This document shows, one piece after another, positions 20,194-28,589 of a DNA stretch of 64,000 bases. Position numbers and translations under genes: made by a program. Within the stretch, counting starts at the first letter, position 1. Every line of letters begins with the position of its first letter. This DNA comes from Gammaproteobacteria bacterium 39-13 (GTDB lineage: Bacteria; Pseudomonadota; Gammaproteobacteria; Berkiellales; Berkiellaceae), in NCBI GenBank assembly GCA_001898235.1, contig MKTN01000004.1, positions 62,001-126,000 of the forward strand, read 5' to 3'. Under the pieces are notes generated by a model, which ran no database searches, was not told the origin of the DNA, and saw only the letters and a list, made by a program, of their open reading frames with translations.

Positions 20194-21879
20194 ATGGGCT
20201 TGGGTAGTGATTGGAATGCGCTCATCGGGATATATGAACAAGAAGCACCAGACGGCGGGCCGTCTGCTGTGGCTAATAGCGAAAAGGTAGATGCACTATT
20301 AAGTGAAGAAGCAAAAAAAGCACTTTATAACGGCATTGAGCTTGTAAAAGATGCTAAAGGTATTGAAATTGATATAAAAGACGCAAGAATTGCATTTTTG
20401 GACTATCTAAAAACCAATTTTTCTTCATTTGATATAGCTTCTACTCGGAATCAAAATACAATCAAAATGGAAGATTTTTTAGGAGAAGAAGGGCTAAAAC
20501 TATATAAAGCTGCTATTGAAGAAGAAAGAAATTCCAAAGCATTTAGAAATGCTGTTTTCTTAAAATCAACAACGCATTATGAGGGTGAGAAATGGGACAA
20601 AAGAATGGTCCTGTGGGTTGGAGGCCCCTCAGCATCAGGAAAAAGCTATGCAGCAGAGGCCGTTGTAAAAAAAATGGCTGAGGAGGTAATGCCCTCTAGC
20701 GGTGAGCCTGGTGGAAATGATGTCGTTTCAATAGATGGTGGGATTGAACGCGAAGTTTCGCAAATGAGACAAATGGTGCTACAAGCTGCATTAGCCAATG
20801 GGTTTAAGGGGATTGAAAATTTACACTCCCATACTAAATTAGGTACCAAAAAACATATCCAAAAAGCCGCATTAATATCTGATAATTTAAGTATGGTGAT
20901 CCCTGCTACGTTTACACGAGGGCTACAATCAGAAAAAATGTCAAAATTTGAAAGCATGAATGTAGTTCATGCTTTTTGCGAAGTTAAAGCAGAATCTGGC
21001 TACGAAGATCGCTTTCAACAATCTGTTAATTTTAGTGGTGATTCAAGAGCATGGAATACAAGAGATTTTAGAACTACTGATATAAAAATGAATAATTTGA
21101 ATATTGGATGTGAATCGAAAAAATATGAGCCCAAATATTTTCAAATAGGAAAAATTGCATCAGAATTGGCTCGAAAATTCTTTGAGCTCAATAGCAAAAG
21201 CAAAATAACTCTCACAATCACGAATGATCTCGTTTTTCTTAAGAAGGATCCAACAGGAAACTGGGTTGAATGCAAAAAAAATGATGTTCCTGAAATCAAA
21301 ATGTCATCTCGTGATTTTAGCACATGGCAGAAATATGCTTCTCCTTCAGGTGCACAGATGTATATTCTAGGGGAGCTTACTGAAAAGCAAGAATCGGCAC
21401 TTAAAGATTTAAATACACATCCTCGTAAAGGATTGGAGGAATGGCATAAAATTTGTAAAGAAAATAAGTTTTTGAGCCCGCCCCTGATTAGCCTTAAAGG
21501 GAAATCCTTAAAGCAAAATAACAAATCTGGTGCCACAGAAGGGTTAAAACGCGGCTCATCCTTTATGGATAAGATACAAAAACAAGGTAAAAATTTGGTT
21601 AAAAAGCTTCCCCTCTCTCAACATCTCTCCACACCTCAACATGACTCTGCTTCTGAGAAAAAAACGCACCACTCTACCCCCCAACAAGCACCCAGCTCTA
21701 CATCAGAGAAGCGAGATAGACGAGTTACCTTTGCAACTCTTTATAATCATGTACAGAATAATCATCAATCGACAAGTTTAAATCCATTATATAAAGAGAG
21801 AGCTCGCTCCGGGACAACACTAGATGACCCTGCACCTCACAACGAACCCTCTAAGGGACGTCGAGCAACAAGAGGTTGA
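20194..21879 (+). CDS. P-loop protein, zeta-toxin-like kinase candidate, probable effector
   Basis: A 561-residue protein with no signal peptide. After ~130 helical residues comes a Walker A loop, GGPSASGKS (143-151, K150), in VLWVGGPSASGKSYAAEAVV, and a downstream VVSIDGG. A conserved-looking helix and strand follow (ENLHSHTKLGTKK, NLSMVIPATFTRG). A P-loop followed by an Asp-Gly motif and a basic helix fits the zeta-toxin/small-molecule-kinase group, but the substrate motif is not clear. The last 120 residues are Ser/Pro/Gln/Lys-rich and disordered, like effector tails. No antitoxin gene is adjacent. Confidence 0.62.
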   Translation: MGLGSDWNALIGIYEQEAPDGGPSAVANSEKVDALLSEEAKKALYNGIELVKDAKGIEIDIKDARIAFLDYLKTNFSSFDIASTRNQNTIKMEDFLGEEGLKLYKAAIEEERNSKAFRNAVFLKSTTHYEGEKWDKRMVLWVGGPSASGKSYAAEAVVKKMAEEVMPSSGEPGGNDVVSIDGGIEREVSQMRQMVLQAALANGFKGIENLHSHTKLGTKKHIQKAALISDNLSMVIPATFTRGLQSEKMSKFESMNVVHAFCEVKAESGYEDRFQQSVNFSGDSRAWNTRDFRTTDIKMNNLNIGCESKKYEPKYFQIGKIASELARKFFELNSKSKITLTITNDLVFLKKDPTGNWVECKKNDVPEIKMSSRDFSTWQKYASPSGAQMYILGELTEKQESALKDLNTHPRKGLEEWHKICKENKFLSPPLISLKGKSLKQNNKSGATEGLKRGSSFMDKIQKQGKNLVKKLPLSQHLSTPQHDSASEKKTHHSTPQQAPSSTSEKRDRRVTFATLYNHVQNNHQSTSLNPLYKERARSGTTLDDPAPHNEPSKGRRATRG

Positions 21880-22004
21880 TATTATCATATTCAGATAACT
21901 TAATTTGTCGTGTTTTTACTTAGTTTATTCAATAACTATTTATTTTTTATGACTCACAGAGTATGATGGCCCTACTTTAACGCTGTAAAAAGTCTGAAAT
22001 AACT

Positions 22005-23528
22005 ATGTTAACAAATGTATCTACAGCAAGTGCTGCCCTTGTTACAAGCACAGAGTCCACATATAACTTTGCCTACTGTCCGGTCCGCACTTATACAAAT
22101 TCATCACAAAAATATATACATAGCCAAGATGATGCCTTAGCCAGAATCATACACGAAATGAGGATGCGAGCCGAATGTTTACCTTATGGCTTAGGAGTAG
22201 GTATATATAACGCCTATAATAGTTCTCGTGTCCAATATAATGAAAATCAAAAAACATCTTACGTAGAAAGTGTAAAGATTAAATCTGATAAGCAATCAAA
22301 CGATACTTGTGCGCTCACTGAACATGATGGTTTGGTAGAAGAAATTTGTCCTCTACCTTCACAAGATGATGCAGTTATAAGCAAGCCAAAACAAACTGAT
22401 GATACTTGTGCGCTCATATCACCATTTGATCATGATTTTTCAAAAGTAGAAGAAATTTGTCCTCTATCCCCACAAAGCGACACAGTAGTAGAGGAAGAAG
22501 AAATCGAAGAACTAAGTGAAGAAGATGATTCTGATGCATCGAGTTATTTTGATTATATTTCATCGATAATGGACTATGTAGTTGACTCCGTAAAGGAATT
22601 CGCACGGATCTCTTTACAAAAAGCGCATGATCTTTATGAGATAATTCAAACATCTTTTGAGCAAGCAGAACAACCAGCGCAAAGCGCAACAACAGACAAT
22701 TTAACGTGTGCACTCAAAGAAAATACGCCGCAAGCGCTTATGCTTAGAGCAAAACCGCCAACAATCGAAAGGATCTTTAATGACGAAATTTTAGGTGTTA
22801 GCCGTCAAAGAGATAAACTCTTAGCAAAGCTTTCAACATTTTATCAAGTTCATTCGAATGAAGTAGATAATATTAGGCAGTTTTGTCAGGCAATAGAAAG
22901 AGCAAGCTTGTCTGGCCCTATCAAATTATTGGTAATAGAAGCACATGGTACCGCTTCCACCATGAGATTAGGCTCAGAAACTATTAGTGTTGAAGATTTT
23001 TTTAATGGCCAACAAGATCTTTCTTGTTTAACACTCATGGCACCCAACGTTAAGGTAGTACTTGCCTCATGTGATACAGCACATGATCATCAGCATACAT
23101 TTGAAAATGGTGATATCATCTCTTTTAATACCCAGAAATTATTTGCGCATTATGTCCCTGGCGGTACAGTTTATGCTGCAGATTTTACGGTATTAAAAGG
23201 ATCGGTAGATATTACGTTGCAACCAACTTTCAAGATCCAGGCCTATGGAACCGATTTCACTCATGCGATGAGTCATATATTCGAATGGAGGCAGTTCATA
23301 GAAAATATGAAGAAAATTAATAGCGCCTATGTAAAAATTCCACTTTATTACCTTGGTTACAAAGCGCCCGCACGAAGAGAAATGATAGAAATCTCTCCTC
23401 AAAATGGCACCTTGGTTCATGATACGTTAAGTTATTTTAAGATGAAAAAAAATGATGAAAAACCAAGATTAAAAAATTGTAACCCCTTAAAAGGGCCCTC
23501 CAGTGTCAGGAAGTTAGGTCCTGTTTAA
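22005..23528 (+). CDS. Clan CD (caspase-like fold) cysteine protease-like protein
   Basis: A 507-residue protein. The C-terminal half has the clan CD dyad: four hydrophobic residues then H-G (LLVIEAHG, H314), and 42 residues later hydrophobic residues then S-C-D (VVLASCDTA, C356). This is the caspase/CHAT/C80 layout, whose members cut proteins after a defined residue. The N-terminal 240 residues are probably disordered and acidic, with a repeated unit DTCAL...VEEICPL (two copies about 45 residues apart) and a third partial TCAL. There is no signal peptide. An effector role is inferred. A CHAT or DUF4347 assignment would need a profile search. Confidence 0.68.
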   Translation: MLTNVSTASAALVTSTESTYNFAYCPVRTYTNSSQKYIHSQDDALARIIHEMRMRAECLPYGLGVGIYNAYNSSRVQYNENQKTSYVESVKIKSDKQSNDTCALTEHDGLVEEICPLPSQDDAVISKPKQTDDTCALISPFDHDFSKVEEICPLSPQSDTVVEEEEIEELSEEDDSDASSYFDYISSIMDYVVDSVKEFARISLQKAHDLYEIIQTSFEQAEQPAQSATTDNLTCALKENTPQALMLRAKPPTIERIFNDEILGVSRQRDKLLAKLSTFYQVHSNEVDNIRQFCQAIERASLSGPIKLLVIEAHGTASTMRLGSETISVEDFFNGQQDLSCLTLMAPNVKVVLASCDTAHDHQHTFENGDIISFNTQKLFAHYVPGGTVYAADFTVLKGSVDITLQPTFKIQAYGTDFTHAMSHIFEWRQFIENMKKINSAYVKIPLYYLGYKAPARREMIEISPQNGTLVHDTLSYFKMKKNDEKPRLKNCNPLKGPSSVRKLGPV

Positions 23529-23558
23529 AGTCAAGTATGCTAAACCTACTGAGAAAAT

Positions 23559-23581
23559 AAAGCCTCTTATAAGAGGCTTTT
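23559..23581. terminator. Bidirectional terminator between convergent genes
   Basis: AAAGCCTCTT and AAGAGGCTTT around AT, with T-rich ends on both strands. It lies between the stop of the clan CD gene and the stop of the transglutaminase-like gene. Confidence 0.8.
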
Positions 23582-23592
23582 CTCTAACTTAA

Positions 23593-24732
23593 TTATTTAA
23601 CTAGAATTTTATTATTTGTAGTGGTTATTTGTGGTTCGCTAACAGTGGGACCGCTACCGTTTGCAGCTTTAATTGCCCAATAAGTGTAATATCCAAAACG
23701 GTAAGATTGCTTATCGCCTTCTACCCATTTGTCATAATCACTTTTTTCTTTAGGCTGTTCCTTTGGTTGTGTTTCCTGTGCTCCATAGCCCAACATATAC
23801 TTCAGTCCGTACCCTAGACGATATGAGCCTTTACCCTGCTTCCACAAATCAAAGTTGGAAGGGGAAGGTTTCTTTTCAACTGGGGTTGGTGGTAGCGATA
23901 CCACTTTTATTTCTTCTTTCTTCTCTTCTTTATCTTCTTTTGCTTCTTCGTGGGCAACGACTTCTTCAATCAAGAATAATCTGTCTTCTATCTCTAGGCG
24001 CTTTATCATGTCGCTTAATGTTGGATCGCCATACTTTTGTGCTAAATCTTCAAATTCTTTTGTAACATTCTTAGCGGTTCGCCAACGAGGATCACACATC
24101 CACAGATCGCCCGTTGTAGAGTCACGATAAACTGCCCAAGTGTGCGCACCAATATAGTTACCATTGACCTTTAAGCTAGAACGATATTGACGCACGCAGC
24201 CTTCTGGCAAGAGCCCTTTTTCGACTAAATGTGCTAAAATGCTTGCCGCAAGTAATCCTTTATGCCTACAAACTAAAATTTTCTTCTCTACGAGCTCATC
24301 AAAATGAACATCGATGTGTGCATCTGGATGAAGCATAGTTCTTTTTTGAATTAAAAATTGCGCTAGTTTTGCATCAAGACTGCGCTCTACGCCCCTATCT
24401 GATATACCTTCTATTGCTGTTAATTCATTAATTAATGTATTAACGAGCGTAAGCGTTTCGCTTATATCTTTACCTCGGCAGGCGTGCTCAGCTTTGTGTT
24501 TAATGACAAGGACAGGATCAGAATTTTCATCAAAAAATAGTCTTTCTCTTTCTTTGGTAGAGCCCAATGATACCCAACGAGAATGAGTACTGTTAACCCA
24601 ATTTAATTTAGAGTTAACAACCTGCCAATTTTGATCGGCATAAGTTACTTCAGGAGCATCGCCATGCATTTTTACTGAAATAACCGATCTTTCTAATAAT
24701 TCTAATTCAGGCATTTTGTTCATTTGTAACAT
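23593..24732 (-). CDS. Transglutaminase-like cysteine protease fold protein with C-terminal tandem repeat
   Basis: Residues 115-225 carry the papain-like transglutaminase triad in order: C155 (ILVCRHKGLLAASILAHLVE), H197 (GAHTWAVYRD) and D214 (GDLWMCDPRW). The fold is used for peptide cleavage, amide transfer or deamidation. An acidic/basic EEAKEDKEEKKEE linker (260-275) leads to two copies of a ~26-residue unit (292-317 FDLWKQGKGSYRLGYG and 331-356 YDKWVEGDKQSYRFGY). No signal peptide. Convergent with a clan CD protein gene, so two cysteine-enzyme-like genes share one terminator. An effector role is inferred. Confidence 0.72.
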   Translation of the reverse strand: MLQMNKMPELELLERSVISVKMHGDAPEVTYADQNWQVVNSKLNWVNSTHSRWVSLGSTKERERLFFDENSDPVLVIKHKAEHACRGKDISETLTLVNTLINELTAIEGISDRGVERSLDAKLAQFLIQKRTMLHPDAHIDVHFDELVEKKILVCRHKGLLAASILAHLVEKGLLPEGCVRQYRSSLKVNGNYIGAHTWAVYRDSTTGDLWMCDPRWRTAKNVTKEFEDLAQKYGDPTLSDMIKRLEIEDRLFLIEEVVAHEEAKEDKEEKKEEIKVVSLPPTPVEKKPSPSNFDLWKQGKGSYRLGYGLKYMLGYGAQETQPKEQPKEKSDYDKWVEGDKQSYRFGYYTYWAIKAANGSGPTVSEPQITTTNNKILVK

Positions 24733-24874
24733 TTAATATCTCCCACGCTTGAGTTAACATAATGACTCATTAGTGAGTGAATATCTACTTACTACAGACA
24801 AATGAAAGTAACTATACGATAAATAACGGATTTACATGTAAATACACACTAATTAGGAGAAAATACTATCGAAT

Positions 24875-25852
24875 CTATATATTAAAAAGGTGTGACACAG
24901 CATTATTATCGAATCGTTTTCCTTCTTCGATATAGCCAAGAACAGTTGCTTCATGTTGCCATCGTCCTTGACGCATGATGGCACTAAAACTTGCCCCTTT
25001 TTTGCTTGCTTCGGTAGCAAATCCTCTGCGCATACTATGACTTCGATAAAGGTAAATGTCTTGCATATTACAAGCTTTTGCAATCGTTTTGATGATGATA
25101 TTCACTTGGTTAGGTTTTATTGTTTCTGTTTTTATATACCCTTCTTTTCCAATTTGTTTAAAAACAAAACCATTTTGATCCGGTGAATGTTCCCGCCAAA
25201 CTTGTAACGCATTCACAGCACATAACGCTTTGTTGCCATAAGGAATAGCACAAAACTGTCCCTCACCTGCTTGATCTGTTTTTGAGCGCGGGATCAGTAT
25301 TTCTATTCCCTCTGGTAACCAACGAATATGCTCCCACTGAATTGCTACTAATTCACTGCGACGAAATGCACCAAAAAAACCGATTTGCAATAAAGCATTA
25401 TTACGAATATCAATTAAACGCGATGATGACTTTAGATAATCTACCCATTTTAATAAAACTGCTAAGGTAAGAGGTAAGGCCTTATTTTTGGGTTTACCAT
25501 GAACGTGTCTTATTCCCTTCATGGTTTTGCGTACGCCAAGACTAGCCGTTGGATCGACAAAACCCTGGCTCAGGTGCCAATTCTTTAAAGATGTAAGTTT
25601 TCTAACAAGTGTTCGCGGATTAAGGCGCATTGCCTGTTGCTCAAGATATCTAATGATGCAATCACTAGATGCAGGCAATAACCCTCCGCATTGAATAAAA
25701 TGACGAATATCTGCTTGATAGGCGCGACGCGTGTTAGCACTGGTTGCCGCATGAATATAATTTAAGACGCTATGCTCTGTGATTGTCTTCTCAGCTTGTT
25801 GTAGTGCTGAAACTTGCTCTAACAATACAATTTCTTGTTTTGAGCTTGTCAC
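24875..25852 (-). CDS. Tyrosine recombinase (XerC/D or phage/plasmid integrase type)
   Basis: A 325-residue site-specific recombinase. The N-terminal core-binding domain is residues 25-115. Catalytic residues are R164/R165 in GAFRRSELVAIQW, H272-x-x-R275 in HSMRRG, H300 in GRWQHEATVLGYIE and the nucleophile Y307. RRSEL in place of the commoner GLRxSE box and the lack of an extended arm-binding domain suggest a plasmid or integron-like recombinase rather than a lambda type. Divergent from a KfrA-like gene, 172 bases apart. No attachment site was identified. Confidence 0.93.
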   Translation of the reverse strand: MTSSKQEIVLLEQVSALQQAEKTITEHSVLNYIHAATSANTRRAYQADIRHFIQCGGLLPASSDCIIRYLEQQAMRLNPRTLVRKLTSLKNWHLSQGFVDPTASLGVRKTMKGIRHVHGKPKNKALPLTLAVLLKWVDYLKSSSRLIDIRNNALLQIGFFGAFRRSELVAIQWEHIRWLPEGIEILIPRSKTDQAGEGQFCAIPYGNKALCAVNALQVWREHSPDQNGFVFKQIGKEGYIKTETIKPNQVNIIIKTIAKACNMQDIYLYRSHSMRRGFATEASKKGASFSAIMRQGRWQHEATVLGYIEEGKRFDNNAVSHLFNI

Positions 25853-25971
25853 TTTCTCTCCTTTCGTACCACAAGACTATGCACGCTCATATTATATCCA
25901 TTTTATACCATCGATAAACAATATTATCATTGGTTAAATATTGAACTATTTTTATCGTTTTAAAAATAAAT

Positions 25972-26005
25972 ATAACGTTATATTATGTATTATGTTTTAC
26001 GTTAT
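25972..26005. promoter_or_regulatory. Inverted repeat upstream of the KfrA-like gene, candidate operator
   Basis: ATAACGT (25972-25978) and ACGTTAT (25999-26005) are exact inverted arms 20 bases apart; the first arm lies inside the palindrome ATAACGTTAT. It is 20 bases before the KfrA start. KfrA proteins repress their own promoters by binding such repeats, so autoregulation, perhaps with the recombinase, is likely. Confidence 0.5.
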
Positions 26006-26024
26006 GAAACTGTAGGGAATGCAC

Positions 26025-27104
26025 ATGGGACGTATTGGGGTAGCTTACCAAGATGTTGATCAGGCAATTGAAATATTGCTTTCGAAACAAAAAAATCTCA
26101 CTGTCGATAATATTCGTGAAGTGTTGGGAACGGGTAGCAAGAGCACCATTGCTCGTCACTTAAAAACATGGAGGGAGAACCATTCTCAAAATGAAAATGA
26201 GTCATCTTTACCTTTAGAGCTTCTTCAATCGGTCAAAATGCTTTGGGAAAGATTACAGGACCAGGCAGAGGGTTCGATCAATCAATATCAACAAGAGGCT
26301 GATAATCAAATCGCAAATATGCGGACACAATTAAATGAGGCCCTCCTCGAAAACAATGAATTTAAATTGCTCATACAGCAGCTAGAAAGTAATTACCTTG
26401 CTAAGATGGAAGAAAGTCAGCAATTAGCAAAGATGCTTAATTCAGAACAAAATGAAAAAAATAAACTTATTGAGCGCATGGCTTCTTTTGAGCTTAGATA
26501 TCAGGAAAACAAACATGAGTTGGATAGATTGCATTCACTATTCAAGCATGCACAAGATAATTTAGAACACTATCAAGTTGCTACTTCTCAATTACGCCAA
26601 GAACAAACATTACTTCTTGAAAAGCAACGGAACGAATATGAACAAAAAAATAATGAACTCAATAATGCTATAACACGCATTACCCAAGAAAAATCTTTAG
26701 CACTGGCACAAATGGAGCACCTTAATCAGCGTTATGTTGAATTGCAGCGTGAGCATCAGCAAATGGCGCAAATGCTTAAAACCCAACAGGGTGATTACCA
26801 GCAGTTATCTCTTACTCATCAATCTTTAGAGCAAATGCAATATTTTTTAAAAGAGCAATATCAACAACAAGCCGATTCCCTTCAAATCAAAACAGATCTT
26901 GAAATTGAACTGCGTGCACAATTAACGGCGATACAAGAGAAAGCAAATGCCACTGTTGCAGCACTGACTAAAGCAGAAGAAAAAATCTCATCTTTACAAC
27001 AAGAGAAAGAAACGCTTTTTTACCAAAAGATAAATACAGAAGCAGAACTCAAACAATTTCAGGCACTTTTGTCAAAAAGTGTCGCTCAAGAAATTGAAAC
27101 ATAA
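26025..27104 (+). CDS. KfrA-like plasmid DNA-binding protein with long coiled coil
   Basis: The start at 26025 fits an AGGGA six bases upstream better than the ATG at 26019. Residues about 5-55 (VDQAIEILLSKQKNLTVDNI, REVLGTGSKSTIARHLKTW) are the KfrA_N helix-turn-helix. The remaining 300 residues are a nearly continuous Gln/Glu-rich coiled coil. KfrA is known from broad-host-range plasmids, where it binds DNA, represses itself and forms filament-like assemblies linked to partition. Finding it on what looks like chromosome, beside a recombinase, suggests a remnant of a mobile element. Confidence 0.86.
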   Translation: MGRIGVAYQDVDQAIEILLSKQKNLTVDNIREVLGTGSKSTIARHLKTWRENHSQNENESSLPLELLQSVKMLWERLQDQAEGSINQYQQEADNQIANMRTQLNEALLENNEFKLLIQQLESNYLAKMEESQQLAKMLNSEQNEKNKLIERMASFELRYQENKHELDRLHSLFKHAQDNLEHYQVATSQLRQEQTLLLEKQRNEYEQKNNELNNAITRITQEKSLALAQMEHLNQRYVELQREHQQMAQMLKTQQGDYQQLSLTHQSLEQMQYFLKEQYQQQADSLQIKTDLEIELRAQLTAIQEKANATVAALTKAEEKISSLQQEKETLFYQKINTEAELKQFQALLSKSVAQEIET

Positions 27105-27249
27105 TCTTACCAATTATTCAGAGACAACTAACACACTAAAGTCCTTGTTTTTTACAGCAAAAATTGATGCTAACGATAAATTTTTATGACATGTTTGTAG
27201 TACAATATAGTAAGCATCTATTCACTTTTGCTAATTTAAATCAACGTTA

Positions 27250-27277
27250 TTTACATTTTTATATTATTGATTAGAAT
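27250..27277 (+). promoter_or_regulatory. Promoter of candidate small RNA
   Basis: TTTACA (27250-27255), a 16-base spacer and TAGAAT (27272-27277), with no open reading frame after it but three successive hairpins ending in a terminator. Confidence 0.45.
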
Positions 27278-27283
27278 AGCTCC

Positions 27284-27389
27284 GACGATGCCGTAAAAGA
27301 GGTTATTAAACAATTCTTTTTTACGGAAAGTAACGTTCGTAGTAAGAACGTTACAATTTTGGCGCTCAAGGATGAGTGCCTTTTTTTTT
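27284..27389 (+). ncRNA. Candidate small RNA with three hairpins
   Basis: A transcript from about 27284 would be ~105 nt. Hairpin 1: CCGTAAAAGA (27291-27300) with TCTTTTTTACGG (27315-27326, two-base bulge). Hairpin 2: GTAACGTTC (27330-27338) with GAACGTTAC (27346-27354), perfect 9 bp. Hairpin 3 is a terminator. It lies 180 bases past the KfrA-like stop and carries its own promoter-like signal. A long kfrA 3' UTR is the alternative. No match to a known RNA family is recognised. Confidence 0.42.
27361..27389 (+). terminator. Rho-independent terminator
   Basis: GGCGCTC and GAGTGCC pair (one G-U) around AAGGAT, followed by nine Ts. It ends the candidate small RNA or the KfrA transcript. Confidence 0.88.
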
Positions 27390-27505
27390 ATGAAGAAATT
27401 TAGTGAATTTTACTCGCCTTACTTGATGGTAAGCGAGCAATCAAATGCATACACTGATTGCTCAAATGTTTTTATCGTACTTTCTTTTTCCTTTCCACAT
27501 CACAT

Positions 27506-28582
27506 CTAAACTGTTAAAGGGTTATTAGGCACAGCTGAACGAATCTTTAGCAACCCAATCGTTAATAGTGGAAAAATAAATACGCTTATCATAAACCACG
27601 TCAGCAAGCCATACCCTTGCATAATAAGCTTTACCAAACCAAATTGTGACAATCCAAACACAATGACCAAAAGTGCTATTATCCATCTGTTTTTGTTTTT
27701 CACAGGGGCCATTCTTTCGTTAAAAGCGTGAACAAGCCCTACTCCAGTTTCAACTAATGTGCCTATAAGGATAGTGGAAAAAGAAATCGTCAATAAAGGG
27801 ATCGCTAATTTTTCCAGCATAAATGTTGACGGAACGATTGTGTGCAAAATGGTTGGATATTCGGTTAGCAAAGCCATAAAAAGCAAAATGCCAGGAATGC
27901 TAGCAAGTGGTCCTGCCAATAAACCTGAAATGATAGCTTGTTTTGTAGTTTTAAAATACCGCAAAGTAAATAAGATAGCTGGAATACAGCCTAAATTGTA
28001 ACTTGCATATTTGATACCATTTTTTAACCAATTAGCGCCTGTTGGCGCAAAAGCAAAGACTCCAAATAGATTTGTATTTGAGTTTTTGTAACAACTGATT
28101 AAAAAAGCAAAAAAGACGAGATATAATAATATTGACCATAAAGAAAACATTTTTTCTATTGATCTGCTGCCTCTTCGAATCATGATAAAAATGTAAAAAA
28201 ATGGCAATAAGAGGCCTATCATGTAGGGGAGCCCAAGTAGATCTTGTAACATACTTCCCACAGAAGCAGCGATGACTGATAACGCTATAATGACTAAATA
28301 CAAATAGCAAGCCTCAAACAAAATCCAACCACGACCCAGTAATAATTTAAAAAAAGTTTTGTAATCATAAGCATGGTAAATTTTCGCTAGCACAAAACAT
28401 AAAGCACAAATCACTGACCAAAATGCTGTTGTGATCAATAGACCATAAAATCCGTTAGTAGGTCCTAATGATAAAAAATATTGGACAATTTCCTGACCAG
28501 TACAATACCCACCTGAGATCACGATGGATTGAAAAGTGATCCCAGGCAAAATATAAACTTTAAAAAAGTTTGCTACAGACAT
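27506..28582 (-). CDS. YkvI-like inner-membrane transporter of the D-glutamate-type operon
   Basis: This 358-residue protein has about 10 hydrophobic helices and begins with the glycine-rich TFQSIVISGGYCTGQEIVQY, as in the YkvI branch of the APC transporter superfamily. No soluble domain. It is the last gene of a three-gene unit: seven bases separate its start from the stop of the epimerase-like gene. Given DUF1611 and an enolase-superfamily enzyme upstream, an amino acid such as D-glutamate, or a peptide, is a reasonable substrate. That is inference from neighbours. Confidence 0.8.
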   Translation of the reverse strand: MSVANFFKVYILPGITFQSIVISGGYCTGQEIVQYFLSLGPTNGFYGLLITTAFWSVICALCFVLAKIYHAYDYKTFFKLLLGRGWILFEACYLYLVIIALSVIAASVGSMLQDLLGLPYMIGLLLPFFYIFIMIRRGSRSIEKMFSLWSILLYLVFFAFLISCYKNSNTNLFGVFAFAPTGANWLKNGIKYASYNLGCIPAILFTLRYFKTTKQAIISGLLAGPLASIPGILLFMALLTEYPTILHTIVPSTFMLEKLAIPLLTISFSTILIGTLVETGVGLVHAFNERMAPVKNKNRWIIALLVIVFGLSQFGLVKLIMQGYGLLTWFMISVFIFPLLTIGLLKIRSAVPNNPLTV

Positions 28583-28589
28583 GTTAAAC

